This document shows positions 1-8,386 of a stretch of 64,000 bases of DNA, piece after piece. Below the pieces are notes generated by a model, which worked only from the letters and a program-made list of their open reading frames with translations, was not told the DNA's origin and ran no database searches. The DNA comes from Nitrospiria bacterium (GTDB taxonomy: Bacteria; Nitrospirota; Nitrospiria; JACQBZ01). Location: positions 1 through 64,000 of the forward strand of contig DATKAN010000034.1 in assembly GCA_035498035.1 (NCBI GenBank). The letters are read 5' to 3'. Position numbers and translations under genes: made by a program. How positions within the stretch are numbered: the stretch's first letter is position 1; each line of letters opens with the position of its first letter.

Positions 1-1263
1 GATCATTTCGATATCCATAAAAATTTCCTTGAGATTCCCCGCGATCGTGATTTCCTCCACCGGATAGGTCAACTCGCCGTTTTCGATCCAAAGTCCCATC
101 GCCCCCCGCGAATAATCTCCGGTGACGTGATTGACTCCGAACCCGATCGTCTCCACGACATACAGACCCCGCTTTACGGAGCGCAGGATCTCCTCCGGGC
201 TGTGCGTCCCCGGGACCAGGTAGAAATTCGTGTGCGATACGGACGGGACGTCTCCGACGCTCCGGGCCGCGTTGCCGGTGGAGCTCAGCCCCAATTTCCG
301 GGCGGAGTAGCTGTCCAGCAGATAACTTTCCAGGACCCCTTTCTTGATCACGGTCGTCTTCCGCGTCGGCAGGCCCTCTCCGTCGAACGGCCGGGAGCCC
401 AGCGCCGAGGGAATCAGACCGTTGTCCAGGACGGTGACGGACGGAGCGGCCATCGGCCGGCCCAGATTCCCGGCCAGGAACGATGCGCCTTTATAGACGG
501 CGTACCCCGACACGCAGGCGCTGAGGCTTCCGATCAACTCGGCCGCAGTTTCGGGATCGAAGATCACCGGTACCTCCCCGGTCGCGATCTTCCGCGCCCC
601 GAGTCTGCGGAGCGCACGCTGGGCGGCCGTGCGGCCGACCGACTCGGGAGAGGCCAGCTCCTTGACCTTCCGCTTGGCCGAGTACCAGTAATCCCGCTGC
701 ATCAAGCCGTTCTCCGTCGCGACCGGCGACACCGAAAACGAGACATGGCTGACCGGATAACTGCCGATCACATCGTTCGTGTTGGCGTACACCACGCGGC
801 GGGCGGCATGCGAAAGTCCCGCCCCTTCGGAATTGGCGATCCGGCGGTCGTATCCCAATGCGGCCGCTTCCGCCTGCACGGCCAGATCGATTTTGTCCTC
901 CATCTTCCACGCCGGCAGCGTGTCGTCGTAGAGGTCCAGATCCGGCAAGACCAGTGCGGTCGGCTCGGGAAGACCGGCATGCGGGTCCTCGGCCGTGCAT
1001 CGGGCCAGATAACAGGTATCCTCCACCAGTCGGTCGACGGACTCGACCGAAAAATCGGAGGTCGAACAGACCGCGCTCCGGTTCCCGAAAAAAAGCCTCA
1101 ACCCCAACCGCTTTTCATGGGCGTTGCTCAGCTTGTCGATCGATTTGAGCCGGACCTGAACGTCGAAGCTGTCGCCCTCCACGATCACGACATCGCCCGC
1201 CGTGGCCCCTTTGGTCCGGGCCTTTTTCAATACGGAAGTGACAAGATCCTCGTATGGAATCAT
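1..1263 (-). CDS. pmbA: PmbA/TldE-type metalloprotease subunit (3' end outside window)
   Basis: Leftward reading frame open from an ATG at 1263 to the window edge (421 codons seen, C-terminus missing). It reads as the TldE/PmbA half of the TldD-TldE protease, which in other bacteria degrades unfolded peptides and matures modified peptides such as microcin B17. Typical family blocks are visible: an N-terminal stretch ending in NRSAVCSTSDFS, a middle region with FDPETAAELIGSLS, and STGNAARSVGDVPS near the end. The HExxxH zinc motif of the partner TldD is absent here, as expected for the non-catalytic subunit. It starts 16 nt downstream of tldD on the same strand, so the two are co-transcribed and should form one hetero-oligomer. 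Confidence 0.9.
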   Translation of the reverse strand, partial: MIPYEDLVTSVLKKARTKGATAGDVVIVEGDSFDVQVRLKSIDKLSNAHEKRLGLRLFFGNRSAVCSTSDFSVESVDRLVEDTCYLARCTAEDPHAGLPEPTALVLPDLDLYDDTLPAWKMEDKIDLAVQAEAAALGYDRRIANSEGAGLSHAARRVVYANTNDVIGSYPVSHVSFSVSPVATENGLMQRDYWYSAKRKVKELASPESVGRTAAQRALRRLGARKIATGEVPVIFDPETAAELIGSLSACVSGYAVYKGASFLAGNLGRPMAAPSVTVLDNGLIPSALGSRPFDGEGLPTRKTTVIKKGVLESYLLDSYSARKLGLSSTGNAARSVGDVPSVSHTNFYLVPGTHSPEEILRSVKRGLYVVETIGFGVNHVTGDYSRGAMGLWIENGELTYPVEEITIAGNLKEIFMDIEMI

Positions 1264-1279
1264 TCCCGTGCTTTCCCGC

Positions 1280-2725
1280 CTATCCCGCCGTGCCGCCGAC
1301 GGTCATGCCGTTGATCCTCAGGGTCGGCAGTCCGACGCCCACCGGCACCGACTGGCCGTCCTTGCCGCAGGTGCCGACGCCGGCGTCCAATTGAAGATCG
1401 TTGCCGACCATGGTCACGCGCTTTAAAACATCCGGACCGTTTCCGATCAGCGTGGCGCCTTTCACCGGGGCGGTCACCTTCCCGTCCTCGATCCGGTAGG
1501 CCTCGCTGGCCGAAAAGACGAACTTGCCGCTCGTGATATCCACCTGCCCCCCGCCGAAGGACACGGCGTAAAGGCCGTTCTTGACCGAGCGGATGATCTC
1601 GTCAGGACGGGACTCCCCCGCCAGCATGAACGTGTTTGTCATGCGCGGCATGGGAATATGCATGAAACTTTCCCGGCGGCCGTTCCCGGTGGGCGTCATC
1701 CCCATCAGCTTCGCGTTCAAGCGATCCTGAAGGTAGCCCCTCAATATGCCCTTTTCGATCAAGACGGTCCGATGAGTGGGCGTTCCCTCATCGTCGATGT
1801 TCAAGGACCCGCGCCGTCCCGGGATGGTTCCGTCATCGACAATCGTGCAAAGCTCGGAGGCCACCTGTTTTCCGATCAGGTCGGTAAAGGCCGATGTCCG
1901 TTTTCGGTTGAAATCCCCTTCCAAACCGTGGCCGATCGCCTCATGCAGAAGAATTCCCGGCCAGCCCGGCCCCAAGACCACGTCCATCATGCCCGCCGGG
2001 GCCTCGACGGCCGAAAGATTCAGGATGGCCTGACGGGCGGCTTCCTTGGCGTACGTTTCAAAAAGGCGGTTCTCCAGGAAAAACGAGTACTCGACCCGAC
2101 CGCCCCCTCCGTGACTGCCAACCTGCCGGTTTCCGTTTTCTTCCGCGATGCAGGTCACGTTAAGACGGGAAAGCGGCTGGATATCGCCCACAATCCGGCC
2201 CTCGGAGTTGACGACAAGTACGGCTTTGTGCTCGCTGGCGAAGGAAGCCATCACCTTTTTGATCCTCGGATCGTAGCGGCGCGCCACGCTGTCGATCTGG
2301 TGCAGGAGGTCGATTTTTTCTTGAACTGAAATGTCCGAAACGGGCGTCCGAACCGGATAGAGATCCGGTCGGGCGACATCGCCATGGACCGGCACGGGCT
2401 TTCCGATGGATCGATCCGTCGTGATGTATCGCGCCGTTTGCGCGGCCGACTCCAGATTTTTTAATGTAATCTCATCCGAGTAGGCATAACCGGTTTTTTC
2501 ATCGGCCACGGCCCGAACCCCGACGCCCTGGCCGATTGATTTGGCGGCCTTTTTAACCATGCCTTCTTCAAGGCTGACCGATTCGTTCGTACGGTACTCA
2601 AAATAAAGATCCGCGTAATCAATCTGTTTTCCCAGCGCCTTTCCAATGGTCTGTTCCAGCTGGATCGTATTCAGATTGAATTTCCTAAGGAAAAACTCTT
2701 CGGCCTTCGTAAGCTCCTTGGCCAC
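1280..2725 (-). CDS. tldD: TldD metalloprotease catalytic subunit
   Basis: 481-residue protein of normal TldD length. The zinc-binding HEAIGH motif (HExxxH) sits at residues 261-266, followed by GLEGD, and the C-terminal part contains the usual GGGQVDITSGKFVF block. TldD supplies the catalytic zinc site of the TldD/TldE protease. The start is a GTG at 2725 with AAAGGA seven nucleotides upstream; no better start is visible. pmbA follows after 16 nt. A sigma70-like promoter lies just upstream (2766-2794), giving a leader of roughly 34 nt. Nothing is missing or odd; function is assigned from strong family resemblance. Confidence 0.95.
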   Translation of the reverse strand: MAKELTKAEEFFLRKFNLNTIQLEQTIGKALGKQIDYADLYFEYRTNESVSLEEGMVKKAAKSIGQGVGVRAVADEKTGYAYSDEITLKNLESAAQTARYITTDRSIGKPVPVHGDVARPDLYPVRTPVSDISVQEKIDLLHQIDSVARRYDPRIKKVMASFASEHKAVLVVNSEGRIVGDIQPLSRLNVTCIAEENGNRQVGSHGGGGRVEYSFFLENRLFETYAKEAARQAILNLSAVEAPAGMMDVVLGPGWPGILLHEAIGHGLEGDFNRKRTSAFTDLIGKQVASELCTIVDDGTIPGRRGSLNIDDEGTPTHRTVLIEKGILRGYLQDRLNAKLMGMTPTGNGRRESFMHIPMPRMTNTFMLAGESRPDEIIRSVKNGLYAVSFGGGQVDITSGKFVFSASEAYRIEDGKVTAPVKGATLIGNGPDVLKRVTMVGNDLQLDAGVGTCGKDGQSVPVGVGLPTLRINGMTVGGTAG

Positions 2726-2765
2726 AGCGTATCCTTTCTAATGATTTAAGGGATGTTTATACGGT

Positions 2766-2794
2766 ATTATACGGAGAAACTAAAGCGAAATCAA
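2766..2794 (-). promoter_or_regulatory. sigma70-type promoter of tldD-pmbA
   Basis: Reading leftward: -35 TTGATT (2789-2794), 17 nt, -10 TATAAT (2766-2771). Predicted start of transcription near 2759, leaving a short leader with an SD before the tldD GTG. Seen by eye only. Confidence 0.6.
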
Positions 2795-2901
2795 TAAGAA
2801 ATAAACCATAATTCCGTATAAAGCGGCGGGGGAATAAATATAACATATTATTTTATATAGATTAATAGCCAATTTTCCACCGCCGTTTTCGGTCTGAAAT
2901 G

Positions 2902-3318
2902 TCAGTGGGGAAGGCTCCGGATCAACTTTTCTATTTCTTCCTTTAATTCAGGTATTTCGGACATGTTATTTCGTATCGCTCCCAGGATTTTTTCCAGACG
3001 GGCCTTGCTTGTCATTCTTTTGTCTCGTAATACTTTTTCATCAAGCGTCCGATAGGCCCCGGAAAGACGCGGCTCCAATTCCGGACGCAAGGACTGAATA
3101 CCCTCATAAATCTGATGAATGGTGGGGTCGATCTTTGATACAACAGTAAAGGTCCCGTCCTCCATCAACAAAACGGCGCCTATTCCATCGTTCAGGGGGA
3201 CAACTTTGTTGATCTTCTTGCCCAAGGCTTCGGACCAGTTTAAGAATAACCCGGGGAACTTCTTAATGTAGGCCGCCTTTTCTTCATTGGCGGCCCATTT
3301 CTCCTCGATGGCGGACAT
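2902..3318 (-). CDS. conserved hypothetical protein, 138 aa
   Basis: Soluble 138-residue protein that I do not recognise. It is rich in charged residues, has no signal peptide or membrane segment, and has a helical, possibly coiled-coil C-terminus (Lys/Glu-rich stretch from about residue 100). A central segment with GIGAVLLMEDGTFTVVS looks like a small beta-sheet. The ATG at 3318 has AGGAGAAGG upstream, a good SD. It sits between the 2Fe-2S protein gene and tldD on the same strand. A 176-nt gap with its own promoter separates it from tldD, so it probably belongs with the upstream 2Fe-2S/deacetylase pair. Confidence 0.7.
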   Translation of the reverse strand: MSAIEEKWAANEEKAAYIKKFPGLFLNWSEALGKKINKVVPLNDGIGAVLLMEDGTFTVVSKIDPTIHQIYEGIQSLRPELEPRLSGAYRTLDEKVLRDKRMTSKARLEKILGAIRNNMSEIPELKEEIEKLIRSLPH

Positions 3319-3392
3319 TGGACCTTCTCCTGGGATCTTCCCCTGTTGGTTGTGGAAACCGAAAGGCGGCAGGGACGGTTCTAAAACCTCAC

Positions 3393-3719
3393 CTATTTTT
3401 TATTATTATCGGGCATCAAAAGACGCTCTACAATTTCACCCTTGACGATATGACGATCCATAATCTCATCGGCATCCTCGAGGGTCCGAACCGTATACCA
3501 GACACCTTCCGGATAGATCACAACCGACGGGCCGTATGCGCAATGGTCCAGGCAACCGGCCTTGTTGGCCCGAACCGTTCCTTTCAGACCCCGCCGCTTA
3601 ACCTCGGAGGAAAGGTGCTCCTGGATCTGTTTGGAGTTCTTCGCCGAACAACTTCCCCGCGGATCGTCCGGCGTCCGCTCATTGATGCAGACGAAGATAT
3701 GTTTTTTGAAGCCCGGCAT
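3393..3719 (-). CDS. (2Fe-2S) ferredoxin, thioredoxin-like fold
   Basis: Small ferredoxin of the thioredoxin-like [2Fe-2S] family, about 108 residues. Cluster ligand candidates are the Cys in HIFVCINER, the Cys in RGSCSAKN, and the GCLDHCAYGP motif (Cys-x3-Cys), the arrangement seen in NuoE-like and Azotobacter-type 2Fe-2S ferredoxins. Such proteins carry electrons or help cluster assembly; the partner is not evident here. An ATG at 3719 and a GTG at 3722 are both possible; GGAAAGGG upstream is better spaced for the ATG. The start overlaps the stop of the upstream deacetylase gene, so translation is probably coupled. Confidence 0.85.
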   Translation of the reverse strand: MPGFKKHIFVCINERTPDDPRGSCSAKNSKQIQEHLSSEVKRRGLKGTVRANKAGCLDHCAYGPSVVIYPEGVWYTVRTLEDADEIMDRHIVKGEIVERLLMPDNNKK

Positions 3720-4684
3720 CACGGTTCCCTTTCCGACGATAAATAGACTTCTAGATGGCGTTCCACCGATCGGGCCAGCGCATCCAGATTGTATCCCCCT
3801 TCAAGGCAGGACAGGACCTTTCCCCCGCAATAAAGGCCGGCCCATTCCATCACCTTGCGGGTCATCTCCCCGAAACCCTCTTCCGTAACGCGCATGTTGG
3901 CCAGCGGATCGGCCCGATGGGCATCAAAACCGGCGGAGACCAGTATGAAATCCGGACGAAAGGCCTCGACGGCGGGACGGAGCGATTTCTCGAAGACCGA
4001 AAGGTATTCCTCATCCCCCTGACCCGGCGACAGCGGACAGTTCAACGTATAGCCTTCACCCGCGCCGCGGCCGTGTTCGTCCGCCCGCCCCGTTCCGGGG
4101 TAGAGGGGAAACTGATGAACACTGAAATAGAAGACGGTCGGGTCTTCCTCAAAAATATGCTGCGTCCCGTTACCGTGATGGACATCCCAGTCGACGATCA
4201 TCACACGGGATACATGATGGCATACTTGGAGGTAGCGGGCCGCGACCGCGATATTATTAATAAGACAGAACCCCATCGAACGATTGGACTCGGCGTGATG
4301 GCCCGGCGGCCGAACGGCGCAAAACGCGTTTGTAAACCTTCCGGACATAATCCCGTCCGCCGCCGAAAGCGTTCCCTCCACGGCCAGGAGCGCCGCGTCG
4401 TAGGAATGGGGAGACATCACCGTATCCGCATCGATTCGGGCGAGGCCCTTGTCCGGCCCTAGGCGTTGGAGTCGTTCCTGGTAACCGGGCTTATGAACAC
4501 GGGCGATCCACTCGGACAGACCCGTCCGGGGCGGATTCGGAGAGCAAACCGTCAGCTTTTTAATCAATCCGGTTTCCTCCAGCCGACCGATAATCGCTTT
4601 CAGGCGGAGGGAGGATTCCGGATGCTGGGGGCCGGTGTCGTGCAAAAGGTAATCGGGATGATAGATCAAGGCGGTCCGTTTCAT
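3719..4684 (-). CDS. histone deacetylase family protein (AcuC/HDAC-like amidohydrolase)
   Basis: 321-residue zinc-dependent deacetylase of the class II HDAC/acetoin-utilisation (AcuC) superfamily. Visible catalytic blocks: RPPGHHAE (tandem His, about residue 125), VDWDVHHGNGTQ (zinc ligands Asp and His, about 165), and SAGFDAH with the second Asp ligand (about 250), then EGGYN. Bacterial members deacetylate small acetylated amines or acetyl-lysine; the substrate cannot be read from the sequence. The ATG at 4684 gives the usual family N-terminus. No SD is present. Instead a TTGTTC-17-TAGCAT promoter ends six nucleotides before the ATG, predicting a leaderless mRNA. The downstream 2Fe-2S gene overlaps its stop codon. 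Confidence 0.9.
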   Translation of the reverse strand: MKRTALIYHPDYLLHDTGPQHPESSLRLKAIIGRLEETGLIKKLTVCSPNPPRTGLSEWIARVHKPGYQERLQRLGPDKGLARIDADTVMSPHSYDAALLAVEGTLSAADGIMSGRFTNAFCAVRPPGHHAESNRSMGFCLINNIAVAARYLQVCHHVSRVMIVDWDVHHGNGTQHIFEEDPTVFYFSVHQFPLYPGTGRADEHGRGAGEGYTLNCPLSPGQGDEEYLSVFEKSLRPAVEAFRPDFILVSAGFDAHRADPLANMRVTEEGFGEMTRKVMEWAGLYCGGKVLSCLEGGYNLDALARSVERHLEVYLSSEREP

Positions 4685-4690
4685 GGGCCT

Positions 4691-4719
4691 ATGCTAACAC
4701 AGGAAGGGCGACAGAACAA
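4691..4719 (-). promoter_or_regulatory. promoter of HDAC-like gene, leaderless arrangement
   Basis: Leftward -35 TTGTTC (4714-4719), 17 nt, -10 TAGCAT (4691-4696). The -10 is followed by 6 nt and then the ATG at 4684, so the predicted +1 coincides with the start codon. Confidence 0.5.
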
Positions 4720-4872
4720 GGGATTCAACCCAGCGAAAAAGGCAAGCGAGAGCCGGTGAAAGCGAGGATCGGGCTTTGCACGTCCGAGCGCGGGGTGTGG
4801 GGGCATCGGAGGAGCGAAGCCCGCACGGGCCCCAACATCGGATTGTCGCGACCCGAGCCCCTATAAATAGCA

Positions 4873-4901
4873 TTGCGGATTTGGGCCAGTTCGGCTACAA
4901 T
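4873..4901 (+). promoter_or_regulatory. promoter of the VCBS lipoprotein gene
   Basis: -35 TTGCGG (4873-4878), 17 nt, -10 TACAAT (4896-4901). Predicted +1 near 4908 leaves a 20-nt leader containing AAGGAAG before the ATG at 4928. The GC-rich stretch 4740-4870 between this and the deacetylase gene holds no gene I can see. Confidence 0.5.
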
Positions 4902-4927
4902 GGGCTGAACCTTCTCAAGGAAGACCC

Positions 4928-6070
4928 ATGCCGAAGCCCTTTCCAGTCCTGGTCTTTCTCCTGATTGTCATCATGACCGGATGCCATCCCCGAACCCCGG
5001 CCCCTCCGCCGCCCAAATTATTCAGCGGACCGACGAGTTACCCGGTCGGCACCAATCCCACGGCGATCGCCGAGGCCGACCTCAACAATGACGGAAATCT
5101 GGACTTGATCACGGCCAACTTCGGCAGCAACGATCTTTCCATCCTGCTCGGCAGCGGCGACGGCACCTTTCAGGATCAGAAAATCGTCAAGGTCGGTGTC
5201 CAGCCCAAATCGATCGTGGTCGGCCGTTTCGACGCCGATCCCTATCCGGACGTCGCGGTGATCCACAACTCCGACGCGTCCTTGATGATTCTCGCGGGAG
5301 AAGGAAGCGGGAACTTCCACGTGACACAGCGTGAAGAATTCCACAAGACCCCGACGGCCATCGCGGCGGCCGATTTCAATCAGGACGGAAAGCCCGATCT
5401 GGCCGTTTCCCTGCTGCTGGACCGCGTCCTGATTTTTAACGGCGAAGGCCATGGACGCTTCACGGCCGGCGACAGCTTCGATCCCGGCGACACGCCCACC
5501 TCCCTGGAACCGATCGACCTCAACCACGACGGTCATCCGGATTTATTGATCGCCGACAACGGCGAAATGCAACCGGGAATCGCGGTCTTTCTGGGCCGGG
5601 GAAACGGCAGTTTTGAAAGGTCGCAATTCTACAAAACACGTCTCCGGCCTCTCATCGTCAGTACGGGGGATTATAACGGGGACGGCATCACCGACCTGGT
5701 GGTGATCTACAGCTCCCAGAGCACGATGGCCGTTTTTCTCGGCCGCAGCGACGGCACGTTTCAGGATGGGATGGAGTTCGGATCGGAGGGCGGCCCGACC
5801 GCCGTGCTCACGGGAGACTACGACCACGACGGCAAACAGGACCTCCTCACCACGAATGATCTCACCGGTAAATTTTCGATTTCCTTCGGAAAGGGGGATG
5901 GAACGTTTGCCTATCCGCCCTCAATGTACCCTTCCGGGGACGGTCCGTTCGCCGTCGTCACCGGAAAGTTCAACAAGGAAAGCCCAAACGGCCTGGCGAT
6001 CGCCAACAACGTCAGCAACACCGTTTCGATATTTCTCGCCAGGGAACGCCCAGCCGCCGGAAAACCGTAG
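4928..6070 (+). CDS. FG-GAP/VCBS repeat lipoprotein
   Basis: 380-residue exported protein. Residues 1-19 form a lipoprotein signal peptide ending in the lipobox MTGC, so the mature protein is probably lipid-anchored. The rest is a run of FG-GAP/VCBS repeats carrying the calcium-loop type motifs DLNNDGNLD, DFNQDGKPD, DLNHDGHPD, DYNGDGITD and DYDHDGKQD. These repeats build an integrin-like beta-propeller of about six or seven blades. Such proteins act at the cell surface in adhesion or as scaffolds, but no specific role can be assigned. It has its own promoter and SD, and tandem hairpins directly follow the stop codon. Confidence 0.9.
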   Translation: MPKPFPVLVFLLIVIMTGCHPRTPAPPPPKLFSGPTSYPVGTNPTAIAEADLNNDGNLDLITANFGSNDLSILLGSGDGTFQDQKIVKVGVQPKSIVVGRFDADPYPDVAVIHNSDASLMILAGEGSGNFHVTQREEFHKTPTAIAAADFNQDGKPDLAVSLLLDRVLIFNGEGHGRFTAGDSFDPGDTPTSLEPIDLNHDGHPDLLIADNGEMQPGIAVFLGRGNGSFERSQFYKTRLRPLIVSTGDYNGDGITDLVVIYSSQSTMAVFLGRSDGTFQDGMEFGSEGGPTAVLTGDYDHDGKQDLLTTNDLTGKFSISFGKGDGTFAYPPSMYPSGDGPFAVVTGKFNKESPNGLAIANNVSNTVSIFLARERPAAGKP

Positions 6071-6118
6071 GGGCGAATCTCGTATTCGCCCCCGTGTAGG
6101 CGATCACATGGATCGCCT
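6067..6118. repeat. two tandem hairpins of the GGGGCG palindrome type
   Basis: First hairpin: GGGGCGAAT (6070-6078) pairs with ATTCGCCCC (6084-6092). Second: AGGCGATC (6098-6105) pairs with GATCGCCT (6111-6118). The first arm resembles the palindromes at 6675-6702 and 41996-42019. They begin at the stop of the VCBS lipoprotein gene and may also act as transcript ends between two convergent genes. Confidence 0.6.
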
Positions 6119-6128
6119 CTGCCATCCA

Positions 6129-6614
6129 TCATCCCCGACGCACCAGCCGGAAGATCATGCTCATACCGGGTTGAAGTTGGTTCATCCTGGCAAAGCCGGC
6201 CGCGGCCTGCATCACATACAGGGCCTCGGGTTCCTTCGGCCCGTAGGTCGGACAGGGATCGTCCGCGCAGGGCGGGGCCGCCTCCTCAATATGCAGTATC
6301 TTTCGATCGCGATCGAGCCAGAGAATGTCGATGGGGAAATGACTGTTTTTCGTCCAGATGGGGTGTGAATCTTCGTCGTCGTAAATATAAAGCATCGCCT
6401 GGTCGGGCGAAAGCTCCCTGGTAAAAAATAACCCGACCACCTGTTTCTCGGGACTGTCGGCCACCTGGGCCAGTATCTGTTTCCCGTTGGGGAGCTCGAC
6501 CATAAAATAATTCGTCTCCTGATTGCCCATCATGAAGGGCATGGCGATCCCCATCGCGACTAGGGCGAGGACGAGGAGGATTCCTTTTTTAAGGTTTTCT
6601 TTATCAACCGCCAT
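6129..6614 (-). CDS. DUF192 family protein, membrane-anchored
   Basis: 161-residue protein with one N-terminal membrane segment (residues about 10-28) followed by a DUF192 domain. Family features are visible: the VELPNGKQ start, FFTRELSPDQAMLYIY, and FPIDILWLDRDRKILHIEE. The biochemical role of DUF192 proteins is not established. A short Cys-containing insert, PPCADDPCPTYGP, replaces the usual short loop. The ATG at 6614 is chosen because a TTGACA-17-TATCAT promoter ends seven nucleotides before it; the frame stays open upstream but into promoter DNA. No SD is visible, so this is another predicted leaderless gene. It converges on the VCBS lipoprotein gene. Confidence 0.85.
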   Translation of the reverse strand: MAVDKENLKKGILLVLALVAMGIAMPFMMGNQETNYFMVELPNGKQILAQVADSPEKQVVGLFFTRELSPDQAMLYIYDDEDSHPIWTKNSHFPIDILWLDRDRKILHIEEAAPPCADDPCPTYGPKEPEALYVMQAAAGFARMNQLQPGMSMIFRLVRRG

Positions 6615-6621
6615 GAGGTGT

Positions 6622-6650
6622 ATGATAGGTGTCCATGACCCAAATGTCAA
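6622..6650 (-). promoter_or_regulatory. promoter of the DUF192 gene, leaderless arrangement
   Basis: Leftward -35 TTGACA (6645-6650), 17 nt, -10 TATCAT (6622-6627), then 7 nt to the ATG at 6614. The close match to consensus, with no room for an SD, supports a leaderless transcript. Confidence 0.65.
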
Positions 6651-6674
6651 TTGTAACCGGGGCCCGTCCAGTAT

Positions 6675-6702
6675 GTAGGGGCGTAGCATGCTACGCCCCT
6701 AC
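6675..6702. repeat. perfect 28-bp palindrome
   Basis: GTAGGGGCGTAGCA is followed immediately by its exact reverse complement. Related GGGGCG...CGCCCC inverted repeats occur at 6067-6092 and 41996-42019. It lies between the DUF192 promoter and the terminator at 6711-6740. It looks like a REP-type dispersed element rather than an operator, because the copies share arms but not context. Confidence 0.7.
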
Positions 6703-6710
6703 GGCAGAAA

Positions 6711-6740
6711 AAAAGCCCCTCCGTCACCGGAGGGGCTTTT
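6711..6740. terminator. bidirectional rho-independent terminator
   Basis: Ten-base-pair stem AGCCCCTCCG / CGGAGGGGCT (6714-6723 and 6728-6737) with a 4-nt loop, flanked by A4 on the left and T4 on the right. It lies 20 nt past the stop of the leftward outer-membrane protein gene, which it most likely terminates. Confidence 0.85.
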
Positions 6741-6760
6741 GTGAAACAGGACTCCCGGCC

Positions 6761-8110
6761 TTATTTAAAGCGATACGTGGCCGAAAGTTTCGAGGACAGT
6801 GTCTCCGGAACACCCGAAATCGCGTAGGTGCCGCTGAAGATAACATCCTGGTTGATCACGGCATCGATCATCAGGTTATCCATAACCGCCCACCCGAGTC
6901 CCAAACTGAACGTCGCAGCCCCGTCTGAAACAGTATTCGACTTGTCCAGACCCCCGACAAAAATGGGGCAGCCCCCCCCGGTGGGTGTACTATCTTTACA
7001 ATTCGAACTATTGTAAAGAGGTTTAGACAATCCAATACGTGTCTTTACGACTTTAAAGGTTTGATGTTCAACTGCAATATTCACCGGGATCGCAAGGTTG
7101 TCTAACGTGACTTTGCCTCCACCTTGATTTACTTTTGCTTCACGGTTTGCACCCGCAAGGCCGATACCGGCCACAACCAGGGTGTCCGGATTCGGCTTGG
7201 AGTTCAAGGCCGTATCGAGCCTCCAGCCGAGGGTCGTGTCGTCAACCTTGACCCCCGTCCCGGACGAGTCCTTGGTCGAGGCATCAATCGATAGAATTTG
7301 GGCCGTGGTCAAGAGCTTGCTGTTGCCCATGTTTGCATGATGCCGGACCAAAATCGCAAAGCTGGGCCCCGCATCGCTTTTATACGTGTTGCCGCAGGAC
7401 GGGGCGGCATTACTGCACTTGGATGAGGGTACGGTAATATCCACTGTGCCATCCAGCATCCCACCGCCAAAGATCCCGCCGGCTCCTAGATTCCACTCCG
7501 TGGACTCGTCCTTGCTTGTGACACCACCCACGGTATTCTTCTGATATTGATCGGCATAGCTCAGATATAAACCTATCGGCGTTGCGCTGTGCAGTCCGTA
7601 GAAGAGATCAACCCGGTTATTGCCCAATGGGGACCCAGTACCCGAAGGACCAAAAGCTGCCTGCTGATTCATCATCCCCAGAGGGCCGCTCAAGTTAAAA
7701 CTGCTAAGTCCCAGAGGGGATGCTCCATTAATTGAGCCGTTGGTAGGTCTTCCAATATAAACGCCCCACGATCCGTAGGAGACGTCCATATTCATACCGC
7801 CCCACTGACTGCCCGAATTCATACTGTCATTGAAACCGGTCCCGGAAATCGCACCGCATCCGCCTACCCCTAAAGGAATACTCACACTACACGGCGACGA
7901 TGTCGACTCGGTTCCCAGCTCCCCGTAGATGTTGTTTTTGTAATTGGTGACCTGTGCGGGATTGATCCAGATATTGAAATCGTCCTCGATCTGCCAGTTC
8001 GCCACGCCCAGACCGTCCATACGGGCATTGGTCGAGGGATTCGTGATCACCTGGGCCGAGGCGGTGGAAGCGAAAAGAAGGGTGAAAATCACTGCAGCAA
8101 GCTTCTTCAT
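6761..8110 (-). CDS. outer-membrane beta-barrel protein
   Basis: 449-residue exported protein. Residues 1-19 are a classical signal peptide cleaved after ASA. The mature start contains NPSTNARMDGLGVANW and INPAQ, as in outer-membrane barrels of the PorV/TraF-like kind. The body is rich in Gly, Ser, Asn and alternating hydrophobics, and the protein ends in an aromatic-rich beta strand (YRFK). It is likely a porin or structural outer-membrane protein; cargo or partner is unknown. Two Cys pairs (SSPCSVS/GGCGA and SKCSNAAPSCG) may form disulphides. The ATG at 8110 has AAGGAGG. The mRNA has a predicted 240-nt leader with a hairpin and a mini-ORF, unlike any other gene here. Confidence 0.8.
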   Translation of the reverse strand: MKKLAAVIFTLLFASTASAQVITNPSTNARMDGLGVANWQIEDDFNIWINPAQVTNYKNNIYGELGTESTSSPCSVSIPLGVGGCGAISGTGFNDSMNSGSQWGGMNMDVSYGSWGVYIGRPTNGSINGASPLGLSSFNLSGPLGMMNQQAAFGPSGTGSPLGNNRVDLFYGLHSATPIGLYLSYADQYQKNTVGGVTSKDESTEWNLGAGGIFGGGMLDGTVDITVPSSKCSNAAPSCGNTYKSDAGPSFAILVRHHANMGNSKLLTTAQILSIDASTKDSSGTGVKVDDTTLGWRLDTALNSKPNPDTLVVAGIGLAGANREAKVNQGGGKVTLDNLAIPVNIAVEHQTFKVVKTRIGLSKPLYNSSNCKDSTPTGGGCPIFVGGLDKSNTVSDGAATFSLGLGWAVMDNLMIDAVINQDVIFSGTYAISGVPETLSSKLSATYRFK

Positions 8111-8350
8111 GCTCTGTTCCTCCTTGATAGGGTGTGTATACCGAGTTACGATATCAAACGATTGGTGCGGCTCTATTCCAATGCGGTCAAGTAAACAACC
8201 CTAAGACCTGCTGTATTTTGCGATCAGGCCCTTCACCTCCTTTCAAGTCCGTCCCATCCGACTAAGGCGTTTACGGCCGCGGCGGCCGTAAAACGACCGC
8301 GATCCGGAACCTCCCTCATGCCGAAGTCCGATCGTCCCCGATAGCAAAAT
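8111..8350 (-). promoter_or_regulatory. long structured 5' leader with mini-ORF
   Basis: Region between the predicted start of transcription (about 8351) and the ATG at 8110. It contains a hairpin with stem TTTACGGCC / GGCCGTAAA (8270-8278 and 8284-8292). Further downstream a strong AAAGGAGG is followed eight nucleotides later by a CTG that opens a 9-codon frame ending in TAG at 8201 (MIAKYSRS if CTG initiates). An in-frame GTG at 8236 overlaps the SD. No known riboswitch consensus was recognised. Confidence 0.4.
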
Positions 8351-8357
8351 CGGCGGC

Positions 8358-8386
8358 ACTATACCACGAGCCTGATGACGTGTCAA
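8358..8386 (-). promoter_or_regulatory. strong sigma70-type promoter of the outer-membrane protein gene
   Basis: Leftward -35 TTGACA (8381-8386), 17 nt, -10 TATAGT (8358-8363). An AT-rich tract (8387-8406) sits directly upstream of the -35 and could act as an UP element. Confidence 0.75.

Noticed and set aside
127-1314. Long open frame on the plus strand opposite pmbA
   Set aside because: It is antisense to a clear TldE/PmbA reading, has an Arg/Gly/Pro-rich composition typical of shadow frames, and has no SD or promoter.
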